Positions 1 to 10,450 of a stretch of DNA of 64,000 nucleotides are shown here, in pieces. The notes beneath the pieces were generated by a model. It ran no database searches. It was not told the origin of the DNA and was given only the letters and a program-made list of their open reading frames with translations. Source of the stretch: Cercis canadensis (lineage: Eukaryota > Streptophyta > Magnoliopsida > Fabales > Fabaceae); NCBI GenBank assembly GCA_003255065.1, contig QAOA01003736.1:632226-696225 (forward strand), written 5' to 3'. Numbering within the stretch: position 1 is the stretch's first letter; each line of letters starts with the position of its first letter. A program made the translations under genes and the position numbers.

Positions 1-808
1 ATTGTTATTGTATTCTGGTCATCCCATTATTTACATATTCACTTTCAAATTTCAATGGTAACATGAGGCCTTCCCAATTTGAACTAGTTGACGACAAACG
101 TTATATCTTTGTTATATTCTTCAGCCCTAGATCTATGATTTAACTTGGTGCTGTCCTAAATCTTCAGCGTTCTTCCTTTTTCTTTTTGGACACAAATATG
201 TGCTTTATGCGTTATCTCTAAATTCATTTCTTGTTAGTTATCATTTATCAACACGTATTTTGCTCAAATGAATATAATATGGAAAATAAGATTTTAATAC
301 TGATAATTGAGTGACATATATATGTAACTTTTAATTCCTTGAATATCGTGTGGCTGTAATTTCTTTAGAAGAGTCTTGGACTTTGTTTGCCCTGCCTTAA
401 AATGTTAACCACCCTGGGAAATGAAAATTTTATATTTTATAAATATTTTTAATTTTTTTGGTAAGAATATGAATGCTTTTTACTACATTAATAAAATTTA
501 TCTATGACAAAATATATATATATATATATATATTCTGTTGGACAAAAGACAAAATGTTGAATTGGAAAGAAATGGGCCGATAAATGGTAACCGATTAAAA
601 AAAAAAAAAAAAAAAAACTTAGGCTCGTTTTGTCTCTCTGATAAGAGCCCTAGACCAGATTAGAAAAGGGTTTTCTAGTAAATTTATTGGTGGTTCGAGC
701 TGGACTCGCTCTTCTCTGAAACTCCACTGTGACTATAAGCTCCGAAGGAGGAAGAAGAAAGTTGTAGCCAGAAAAAGGACTTAGGACTCACAGAAATCAG
801 CAAAAGCA
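1..808. other. Upstream intergenic and promoter region of the RRP8 gene
   Basis: There is no gene-like reading frame here. The stretch is AT-rich and contains a TA microsatellite at about 511-532 and an A-tract at about 598-617. The last roughly 150 bp before 809 are less AT-rich, with purine-rich GAAGGAGGAAGAAG motifs, as expected of a plant 5' leader. The first bases could be the tail of a neighbouring gene outside the window, but nothing supports that. Confidence 0.6.
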
Positions 809-3482
809 ATGACGAAAAATGAGCATGGTAAAAAGCGCAAGAGACCCAGAAATCGTGGACCTAAGAAGCTTGAGAAGGGAACTCATCAAAAAGAAACGAA
901 GAGTAACGGTGATGAGGAGGAAGAAGTTCCTTCTGCCAAGCGAAGAAATTTGCAGGGATCCTCCAAGGCCTCCAGTTTTCTGGACAAGGTTTTCCCTTCC
1001 TTTCGTTTATTGAATTCTTCTCTGTTAAGTCCGCAAAAATTGATACTTTATACTAATTGAGGTTAATTTGAATGATATTATTGGGCATTTAGATGCGAGA
1101 GAAGTTGTCCGGAGGGCATTTCAGGATGTTAAACGAGAAGCTTTACACTTGCACGTACGTACCTACTCAGTACTCACACTTGTTTTTGTTGTTGTTTCGC
1201 CCCATTTTATTTTCACATTTTTGGTGATTCCAGCTGAGCCTTGTAGCTGTGCATTCCATTTAAGTTATCTTAGGTACCTGCAGTTTGAATTCTGAAACCG
1301 AAGGATGTTTTCCTTCTTTTTTGTTCCTTAATTAAGAATATTTATTGCTCTTTCTTGTTGGTTGATATTCCAATGGGATTGGTTACCTACTCAAATTCTG
1401 TTGGATTTTATATTGTAATTATAATCAATTTAATGATCTAGTGACATGATGTTATAAATTATTTAGGTTTTTTTTAATGCTTTCTTATCTTGACAAGAGT
1501 TAAATATTTTTGTAATTGTTTTCAGTGGGAAAGAGGCACTAGATTATTTCCAAGGGGACCGTTCACTGTTTGACATGGTAAGGATTGTTTCCAGTGAAAA
1601 AATTATTTGCTCATGGAGCCTATTGATGTTCTGCCTTCTGCGGATTAGAGGATACACAAAGCAAAATAGTGAGAATATTCACATATTTTTGAGGTTTGAT
1701 GTGTGTGTCTTCCTAGATGAGTGACTAAGCTCCATATTCTCCTCCATATCAGTATGTTAGCCTGTGTTTTCATTCTTCCAGTATAAATTCTTCAAAGCTT
1801 ATTGCAATTCTCCATGCACAATATTAGTGAAACAGACTCAGCATTGGAATGTAATTATTTTTGTTGCTCATTTTTATTGGTTATCTCAATTTGTCTTTCA
1901 TTTATCTGGTTAGTATCATGCAGGATACAGAACGCAAATGTCAAATTGGCCTGAGCAGCCTGTTAATGTAATTATAAACTGGCTGAAAGAACAGAGCCCT
2001 TCTTTGGTTGTAGCTGATTTTGGCTGTGGTGAGGGCTTTCTGAGCTCTAGCCGCTGACTGTTTATTATAATTGAGTCTTGACACCAATAATATTGTTCTT
2101 TTGTTCACTATTAATTCTTTCATGTTTTCATTATATTTCCAGGGGATGCGCACATTGCAAAAAATGTGAAGAATACAGTCTTCTCCTTGGATCTTGTCTC
2201 CAATGATCCTAAAATATTAGCTTGTGACATGTCAAATGTATGCCCTCCTGCTTATAAGGAGCAGTACACATTGATTAAATCTTTTTAGTTGCTCTGCTTT
2301 CGTACATCAAATTGAGTAAAAAGTAAATTGATTTTTGGCTCCTTTATTTATTTCATATTGCCATTCCATATCATGTATTTGAAAAATAGAAGTATATGCT
2401 AACTGAATTCTGAAGACATAAACATGACATTGAGCTGTTTTAATTGGTAAATATTAACGTTTTGGTAGCTCAGTTGGTCAAGCTTGAGGTTTGCTTCCTC
2501 AATGTCATGAAGTATAATGCTGGAATTTCATGAGACACTGTTTTTGTTGGTGGGCTATTTATCACAGTTTAACAAAATCTTGAAAGGGAATGTGGATTGT
2601 TTGATATCCTAAAAGAGCTGAAAAAAGGGTTTCTTGCTATCGAATTTATGTAATTATGGGTACTTTCAAGCATGAAAATAGGGGTTACTTGGTGATGCAA
2701 AGTACTCATAAAAAAGAATTCTAAGTTTCCTTTTTCACTACAACTTCCAGATCTTTGTTCAAAATAATTAAAACAGGGTCCAGAAGGGTGACAGTCTAAT
2801 TTTGTTTTATAGGTTTATACCTTAGGTTACAAGAGGCCATACTTATTGATTGATTTCCTGTGTTTACTTGCAGACACCCCTTGCCTCCTCATCTGTTGAA
2901 GTTGCTGTCTTCTGCCTTTCTTTGATGGGAACCAATTACCCAAGTTATGTTAAGGAAGCATCCAGGGTGCTTAAGCCATGGTTTGCTTCTTCAATGATTT
3001 AACCTCTTACACTGGTGATTGCTTTTCTAATCAAGATCTGACTGATTTTAATTATGAACAGTGGCTGGCTTTTGATAGCAGAAGTGAAGAGCAGGTTTGA
3101 CCCAAATACTGGAGGAGCAGACCCAAAAAAGTTTTCAAAGGCTATTTGTGAGCTAGGATTTCACTCTGTAAGACAGGTACGGCGTGTTTAATTTATTGAC
3201 CGCAATAAAGTATTTATTGGTCTTTGCTAACTGATATGTAATCCATGCAGGACTCCTCAAATAAAATGTTTATTCTGTTCTACTTCAAGAAAAAGGTGTT
3301 CATCTTGTTGCGTAGTAAATGTGATCCCATTTTTCGCAAATATTTTTTTCATTAACAGCCTATGTTATGATCCTCCTCATGACTGATTTAACTCACCCTT
3401 TGCTCTCTAGGATAAGCAAAATGCTAAAGGAAAGGAAATTGAGTGGCCTGTGTTGAAACCTTGTTTGTACAAGCGCCGCTGA
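809..3482 (+). CDS. RRP8: Ribosomal RNA-processing protein 8 (RRP8-type SAM-dependent rRNA methyltransferase)
   Basis: Nine exons: 809-988, 1093-1154, 1526-1577, 1914-2028, 2143-2237, 2874-2980, 3062-3176, 3251-3295 and 3411-3482. Together they give 843 nt and 280 aa with all GT-AG junctions in phase. The first 60 residues are basic ([13 protein letters not shown] near residue 8), consistent with a nucleolar protein. The family-typical block [20 protein letters not shown] follows at the exon 2/3 border. The SAM-binding motif [10 protein letters not shown], lies at about residues 130-138. Further blocks are [19 protein letters not shown] and [15 protein letters not shown], and the protein ends in LYKRR. 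Yeast Rrp8 makes m1A in 25S rRNA and works in pre-rRNA processing; the same role is inferred here. ATG 809 was chosen because it starts the basic N-terminus in frame with exon 2. Nothing is missing compared with plant homologues as I remember them. Confidence 0.93.
2463..2530 (+). repeat. Possible tRNA-derived SINE relic in an RRP8 intron
   Basis: Inside the intron 2238-2873, a segment reads like the 5' half of a tRNA (TTGGTAGCTCAGTTGGTCAAGC). This is the box A layout typical of plant SINE heads. A box B (GGTTCGAANCC) is not recognisable downstream, and I see no target-site duplication. It is probably a heavily decayed SINE, but chance similarity is possible. Confidence 0.3.
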
Positions 3483-5199
3483 GATGAAGGTAATCATCTT
3501 TATAATATTAGCATGGATGCTAGTTAATTCTTGTACGTTTTGGTTTTTAGATGTTCTAGGTGGTCCTAGCTCTTATCTCCTGGCACTCAAAGGCTAGTTG
3601 AGTAGTCTTCTCTCTAAGGGCTAATAGTTCTTCAGAGATAATCCTTTGGGTGGGCCTTTGTTTGCCCCATTCGTGGATCCTCAAACATGCTATTAGTGTC
3701 ATGCTTGGTAATATTGGAATAATCTATTCTTACTACTATATTTGATTACCCAAAAAAAAAAAAAAAAACCAANAAAAAAAAAAAAATCCACTATTATCAC
3801 CAACTCTAACATTCCAAGGGTTATTCATTCGTTATCGTGGGTTTTTGTCATTAGAAGAATGGAGCCTTTTGGAGAATCTGTTGATAGTTTTCTTGTCTTA
3901 AATGAAGAGTGTATATTCATTAGAAGAAACAAATGTATATTATTACATCAAAGTTTTGGTCATTTACATATTGTAAATACACATTAAGCACTCGCAAAAA
4001 AGAAAAAAACATATTAAGCAGCGTTACAAAATGTGGCTACATAATCCTGAATTACACAGTAGATAGGCTTACTCAATTAATAACGAACAATCAAATCTGA
4101 ACAAGTTCCCACCACAGCCAAATATATGGGCTAGAAGCGAAGAAGGGCTCTGTTTTTGCAGCAAAACATGTAATCAGCAACATTTGCCTTGTGTTCCCTG
4201 CGTAATGAAGAGGCAAGAATATAGAAAAGGAGAAAGTACTAGGTTTAGGTTGGCACCTTTCTGATCACAATAATTTAAAATTGTTATTAGCTTATCAACG
4301 TATGTTTTTATTCGTTGAGTTTAATTAAAGTTAAATTAATTTATCCCCTTCAATTTATCAAGAAACAGAGGATATACAAAGATTAGCAAATGAGTAAAAA
4401 AAATGCTACCAAATCCTTCAAGTACTCCAAAGGGAGAGGTGCATGTTTATATACTTTTATAGTGTCTTTACAGATGTACTAAAGACGCACTTGCATTTAT
4501 AAATTTCTTCTATACATTGATCCTTTAACGCACTCGTACTCAAATTATGTGATTTAGATTAAGAGTATTACCACACAAAAAATAAGATTTAGAGTTTAGT
4601 GAGACAAATAACTAAACTTTAAGCTGGTATCTATCGCGTGAGTGTAAAATAAAGTTACTGCTTGAATTCAATAATCAAGGCACACATTAATGAATCAGGA
4701 ACACTGGTGAGTGCCATTAAATTCAACTGTTTAGTACAGATACCAAGGTAGGTGATGAGATAACCTTGTTGAGAATCTTGAGAAATGCTACTCCAAACTC
4801 AGCATTGCATTTTGTTCACGAATCTCCCTATTTGTGAGTCTCACTTAAATCTTAATTGTCTAAACAAAGTTTTTAATGGTTGTAATTAAAATTATAAAGT
4901 GTAGATTAAATTGGAGCCTACAATGATGAGACCCACATATAAAGTATATTTTTATTTGTTTTGAAGAGTATTATTCTCAATGCGCACAATTTTTTTTTTG
5001 AGAAAATGTTAAAAAAAATAGTGATAGATGTAATGTAACCCAAAACTTCTCTTGCGCTTCCAATGCAAATTCAATGCTTCTTATCTTGTCTGTCCGGGTT
5101 TTCCCTATATAAAGCCCCAAACAGCTCAAGTTTTAACCAACACATGTTCTCGCCACTTACAAGTTACAATAAGTTGTTGCGCAAAACACTTGTTGAAGA
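3483..5199. other. Intergenic region between RRP8 and the broken FAP-like gene
   Basis: This is the 3' flank of RRP8 followed by AT-rich sequence with no coding potential. A homopolymer A run at about 3751-3786 contains a single N (3773), an assembly gap in a simple tract. The last 100 bp form the promoter of the next gene. Confidence 0.55.
5106..5113 (+). promoter_or_regulatory. TATA box upstream of the FAP-like pseudogene
   Basis: TATATAAA occurs 87-94 bp before the ATG at 5200. The spacing suits a transcription start near 5140 with a short leader. The core promoter therefore still looks intact although the reading frame behind it is broken. Confidence 0.55.
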
Positions 5200-6100
5200 A
5201 TGGCAGCATTTGTGGGTGATGTGAATGCCAAGGGTGAGATGGTTGAGATTGAGCCCAGAACCGGTTTGGGTTTGAAGAGCCAGAAAGCAGAAGGTTTGGA
5301 GACAGAAAAAGGTAAGGTTCTTGTGAGTGAGAATGAAATGAAAGTAGGTGAAAAGCCAAACAAAGGAAAAGCTGAGGAGGAGAAAGCAGCAGGTGGTGAT
5401 CAACGAGAAAATGGCATTCCAAAGGAGATAGCAGTTGAGATTGAACCAAAGAGTGGAGTCTCCTTCCCAATAGAACTTGATGATGGAAAGCAGCTGAATA
5501 CTGTTGGTTTGAGGAAGAAGTCCATGCTTGGCATGGGAATCGAGATTTATGGCTTTGGTATATTAGTCTGCACAAAACTCAATTAACTGAACTGAACCCT
5601 TTTTTTTTCCTAATTTTTATCTTTATCATATTCAATTTGCAGGCATATATGCGGATAATGAGAAACTGAAGAATCTTGTAAAGTAAAAAATTGCAGAGGC
5701 CCCAGCAAAAGCAACAAAGGAGTTCTATCAGTTGGTAATTGACAGTGATGTTGAGATGATGGTGAGGTTGGTAATAGTGTTCTATGGTCTTACATGTGCA
5801 TGTTTAGGAAGAATTTCGATGAAGGTCTTGGAGCATCCATAAAAGTCCTCACCGGTGGCAAGAAGAACGATGAACTGTCAAACAAGTAACTATAATACAA
5901 TCACCCTTATCATCATTAAACCTTCATTTTTACCTAGCTAACAATATGACTCAAACTTGAGTGCAGTGATGGGTGAGATAGTCAGCAAGGTTGAGAGTGA
6001 ACTTCTGTGCAGGGCTTACATCCACATGTATCTCGGAGATGACTGTCTTGACAAGGAAGCCAAACAAAAATTTGGCGTATCTCTGCTTAAGCTCTTCTAA
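5200..6100 (+). pseudogene. Broken chalcone-isomerase-like / fatty-acid-binding protein (FAP) gene
   Basis: Exon 1 (5200-5557) encodes an acidic, Lys/Glu-rich N-terminus. It then enters the chalcone-isomerase-like fold at VEIEPKSGVSFPIELDDGKQ and RKKSMLGMGIEIYGFG, and splices in phase to exon 2 at 5643 (IYADNEKLKNLVK). A TAA stop at 5684-5686 follows where relatives have Ser or a similar residue. Homology continues (APAKATKEFYQLVIDSDVEMMVRLVIVFYGLT), then the frame shifts near 5795-5803 before FRKNFDEGLGASIKVLTGG. After DELSNK at about 5887 the central block expected before the last exon, about 30 residues in relatives, is absent. The final exon, about 5969-6100 (MGEIVSKVESELLCRAYIHMYLGDD), is readable to TAA 6098-6100. 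These lesions make an intact product very unlikely. FAP proteins bind fatty acids in plastids and are non-catalytic CHI relatives. The exact paralogue is uncertain. Confidence 0.82.
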
Positions 6101-6600
6101 ACATGGCACTTGAAAATTTTCAACTCTAGGTTTTAAGAGAATAAAGTACTAGCTTGGATGTTGGTGTCTGAGCAATTGCTCAATAAGGATGATTCATGAT
6201 CATGATGGTTATAATGTAATCTGGTTTCTCTTGTAGAATGAGAACATTGCCAATCCCTATTCCATGAAGAATTTATTGGAAATTTACAAATGTATTGCAA
6301 AAATTAAAGAAAGCAATTCAAAACCCAATACACTGTAATAATTGCCAGGGCATCAAGCTACTTATTAAGTTGACAGAAATATGAAACAGAAAAAGCATCT
6401 CTCTTTTCTATTATTTAAAAAGTGGCAACTCAGTAAATGTTCTTATTGCTCAGACTTGTTGCCATGACCACAGCATGATATTCATGCACATTTAGTTTAG
6501 TTTTGGGAAGATTTATACATCTGCAATGGGGAAATATGTATGCAAGCAAGTGCATTTATAGTGTATACCTAATGGGAAGACTAAAGTCCTTATAGCTTGG
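6101..6600. other. Convergent 3' flanks of the FAP-like pseudogene and the epimerase gene
   Basis: Both neighbours end here, facing each other. The interval is non-coding, AT-rich 3' UTR-like sequence with possible polyadenylation signals on both strands (for example AATAAAG near 6141). No other feature was seen. Confidence 0.5.
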
Positions 6601-9201
6601 TTAGTGAAAGCCATAAAGAACCTTGCGAGGATCCAATTGTCCACTGCAATAGCTTGATGACACAGTAGAGAGCTCCTGATAGCCCTTCCACTCTTCAGAA
6701 GGCTTCAAGATGATTGGGGTTTCAATAGCTGCAGAATCCAGACAAATCATAGTCTTGTAGTCCTCATCACCCAAATCAGGGAGAGCCTTGGCCTTTTTGT
6801 CCCAGGGATTCCATACCACTGCACTCTCATATTTCAAATGAGTAAGTCATAACAAAACTGTCTTATTTTAATCAAATTAACACGAAATTATGTAAAATTT
6901 TATTGTTAATCGTATCAAAGCAACCTGCATCTGGCATCCCATTCTTCCGGAGTACAGAAGTTCTTTTCTTCTCATGATCTATGATAGCAATTTTTGTTGG
7001 GGTGTGCAAGTACACCCTGTTCATCTACAAGGTAGCAAAACTGTCCTTAGACAACATTTGAAACAAGTATAAAATAAGACAATCAGCAACTACAGCTACC
7101 CATGTTTCACTAGAAATCTTAAGTTGAGGTAAATTTGGTTAATTTATATGAAACCTGCAATCAAATAGAATGAGTGAAAGAAGCAGAATATGAATTTATA
7201 CCTCACCATCAAAAGTAATTGCATCTGCCTGCTCTGTGAATCTTGCTCTGTTCATCAGATTATCAAAGTAATCAAGTGTCTCCAAACCTTCAACTCGGAC
7301 TTCACTGCAAATTTTGAACAGCATCAAGCCACCTCTCTAAAAAGAATAAGGTCCTGGTCTAATAGTAAAATAGAATATGTGAAAAACTAACACAGGTTAA
7401 AGACTTCGCAATGGCAATACAATTACAAAAAGATAAGGAAAATGCATAGGAACTTTTGAAGACTTCATCTTGAAAAAAAATGATGATCCTTTCTATATTT
7501 AAAATGCACACCTGATATCTGATACAGATAAATAGTTGCATAGTGAAAATGTGAAAGAGAATGCTTTATTATCAGTGTTTCTGATTCTGGGGATCAGAAT
7601 GAGTTTGCCAGCACTGAGAGTGATGCGAAGCCGGAGCTCAAAACTGCAGAAAGTGGTCAAACAAATATATACAGGTTTAGACAACTAACGGTGCAATTCA
7701 GCTGCATGTCAATGCCAATAGAAATGAATGGGAATGAAAACAGAAAAATAAAATATCACAGTTTGAAATTTGAATCCATACCTACGTGGCCAGGTCTTTA
7801 AGTCCTCGTCTGTGGACTTCAGTATCAGATCCACAGATGACTGATTCTCTGAAGGAGGCAAAGGGGAAGGGTCCCTGTCCAATGACCACAATCTGTTCTT
7901 TGCAAATCCATGTTGTTCTAGAGAACCGACATTTCCAAACTGTCCATAGCAATAGTATTTAAGGATGCACAAGTTCAACGAGGAACAAAGTCAAATATGT
8001 TCCTGCCAGTGTTTCAAAACTAACCTGTCGAAAGCAAACTGATATACCCCCCTTGATTGCTTTAGGTTGTTTCCAGTTAGCCTGTTGAGTAGAAAATCCC
8101 CATATTTAATACACATAAGTAACAACTGTTTTAGTTGAAGACAAGAACTCAAACAAGGCCAACTCAACAAACTGACCAACTATAATTGAAGTGGTGCAAA
8201 TGCGTGGAAGAAGTGAAACTTTACAATCTGAGAAACTGTAACTTAAGAGGAGTAAATGCTCACATTCTAACAGGCAATTCAAAGCAAGTAAACTGAACAT
8301 ATAGTTAGAGTTGGTGAGTAGATTGATCTTGTTGAAAAAAAAAAAATAACATTGTTGGAAGGCACCATCATGGTTCTTATGCAGATAAGCACCAAAACTT
8401 GAAAGTTTCTTATGCAGATAAGCACCAAAATGATTCTTAGATAAAATATATGTGATTATATTACCTTGCTACTCATAAAAAGCAGTTCTTCTTTCCGTTC
8501 ATTCTTCCAAGAAACAACCTGCCCCCCATATAGAAGAACCTGAAACCATTTTTCAAAATAGTTGATAAAGAACGTGGAGAAATTCCCACTTCCATCTCAA
8601 ATCAGTATTTGGAACTGTATTGAATACAAATCTTTTCAGTTACTCAGATGACATGGATTGCATCACCGGCTTAACTATTCACGCCGAATAGTGTGAATAT
8701 AGAAATCCTTATATGCTCTAGGAGTGAATGGATTCGCTTATGCTCCATAAAAATGAGAAGCCTAAGAAGACTACCACCGCCCATGATTTTTCTTACTTGG
8801 CTTATTAGTCTGGACTCTGGAGTATGAGAATTCTTCTGCTCCTAGACCACCTAAGAATCTTGATCATAAATGATATCCAAGTTAACTTTTTTTTTTTTTT
8901 GAAAAACAAGGCTTCAGAAAAATGGCATTCAATAAGCATGCCATACATGTCATTAAAAGGCCAACTTCAGACTTTGAATTTGGATATTGGAGATATTTCT
9001 TATCAACTCCAAGTCTTATTTCTAAACTTGATCATAATCTATAAAAGCATCAAATTCAAAGCATAATATTAGGCTAAAATATCAACAATTGAGTACATGA
9101 AAAACAGAGATGCTCAAACCAACCTGCGCTAATGAACCATTTGGCTCAGTCAATATAATCCGGGGTAATCCATCTATGTCCTGAAATATATTCAACGGCA
9201 T
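6601..9201 (-). CDS. Glucose-6-phosphate 1-epimerase-like protein (aldose-1-epimerase family)
   Basis: Eight exons, 5'->3' on the minus strand: 9201-9124, 8539-8465, 8081-8025, 7939-7782, 7643-7512, 7304-7202, 7024-6925 and 6818-6601. Together they give 921 nt and 306 aa, all GT-AG and in phase. The family equilibrates alpha and beta anomers of hexose-6-phosphates. Recognisable blocks are MPLNIFQDIDGLPRI at the N-terminus, LLYGGQVVSWKN, the loop GGISVCFRQFG (residues 62-72), EQHGFAKNRLW with the conserved His at about 80, RVEGLETLDYFDN, VVWNPWDKKAKALPDLGDEDYK, and the C-terminal SAAIETPIILKPSEEW and QELSTVSSSYCSGQLDP. In the relatives I remember the loop reads GGIPVCFPQFG, so two prolines are replaced (Ser65, Arg69). 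ATG 9201 is favoured because homologues start MPLN; an in-frame upstream ATG at 9336 would add 45 atypical residues. A GT donor near 9462 suggests a 5' UTR intron. Confidence 0.92.
8374..8430. repeat. 24-bp direct repeat in an epimerase intron
   Basis: TTCTTATGCAGATAAGCACC plus four more bases (CAAA) occurs at 8374-8397 and again, identically, at 8407-8430, a 33-bp period. It lies in the intron between exons 2 and 3 of the epimerase gene. It looks like a recent small duplication with no evident function. Confidence 0.75.
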
Positions 9202-10365
9202 CGGGCTCGGCCGTAACCTCGCTCTTATGCTGCTCACAAATGGAGTCACTTTCCCTTTCCTGCAATCCCGCTGCAACCCACCAAAACCAAAAAAAGATTC
9301 AATTTTCACCCTCACCAACCACCATAACAACAACAACGTACTACAACAGAATACATCTGTGAACCCTTGAGAAATGAGGAGAGTTTCAAGGGCAAGAAAG
9401 CAAAACGAACAAAAAGAAATTCCTGATGAAATTTTGTGAAAGGAAGAAATGGGTTTGCGTACCTTTGAGGCTATTATTTATTACACAACAAAAAGTTGTG
9501 AACTTGGAGTCTGAAGAGGCAGCAGCACCAGCAACAAGTTGGGATTCTCAAAGGTCCATTTTAGAGTGGCTGTGTATATATATAAGGCAAAGACAGAGTG
9601 AATGAAGAGGTTAACACCTGAGAGAAAAATATCCAAAAGAAATCGACCATGCTTTTGACGTCGGATTCTCTGTTTCATTGTGTCTCTTTCAGTTAACCAT
9701 CAAAATGTTTGGACTTTGGTTGGTCCAGCTCGTCCACCTGAGCATTATTTCTTGTCTGTTCCATGTCACCTATAAGTCTCTTGGGAATTGTGCAATTCTA
9801 ACCGTCGGATTCTCTTGGTGTTCTGTTATATTCAAGTACGTTATCATAAGTACTATGATTTTCTAAACTCAAATCAGATAGGCACTTGATATCTTGTGAA
9901 GGAGAATATGATAAATTTACAAACTGTGAGTGAAACTTGGTGAAATTCAAATTGTGCTACACAATATAGTTAGAAGAACATTGTAGTAAAGGATTTGTAA
10001 CTTGGTTTATAAATCATTGTGAATCAAGTGGCAACATTATCCAAATCACTTGTAAAAAATTTCATCTTCGTAATAATTCTCTCTGATGTAATGGGATGAA
10101 CCTTATTAGCAGGGATTTGTAGAATCAAATTTCTAGTGGAAGTATGCATGGCAAGAGTGGTGTAAGTGATTACTACCTATGAAATTGACACTGATTACTC
10201 GACAATCTAGATAAGCGGCTCTTGTTCCTTGATGGGAAAATCTTGTGTCCTTTATACTACTTAGACCTTTAGATTAAGATTGTCTTGAGCCATATGATCA
10301 GTTCATTTCATTTAAAATAATTCACATATAATATTGTTTATATTAATGAATTGAGTAAACTATTA

Positions 10366-10450
10366 AGTGTGATCTAATGATAAAGAATTTGAGTAGTTTG
10401 TACTTTCAGAGAATCAAATTTTCATACTATTATATAATAAAAAAAGAATA
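10366..10450 (+). repeat. Decayed SINE copy related to the one at 19875
   Basis: The segment GTGTGATCTAATGATAAAGA and the bases after it align without gaps over 30 bp with the head of the SINE at 19885 onward. All eight differences are G in the intact copy and A here. The match continues weakly into a TCAGAGAATCAAATTTTCA stretch at the place of the B box and an A-rich tail. This supports an old insertion of the same family that has decayed by transitions. Confidence 0.55.

Noticed and set aside
5126..5575. 149-aa minus-strand frame opposite the FAP-like gene
   Set aside because: It is a shadow of exon 1 of the FAP-like gene; the plus strand carries the recognisable family sequence.
9202..9336. 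Upstream in-frame start of the epimerase gene (ATG 9336)
   Set aside because: The added 45 residues do not resemble the family N-terminus, and a likely leader splice acceptor lies in this stretch. The MPLN start at 9201 fits better.
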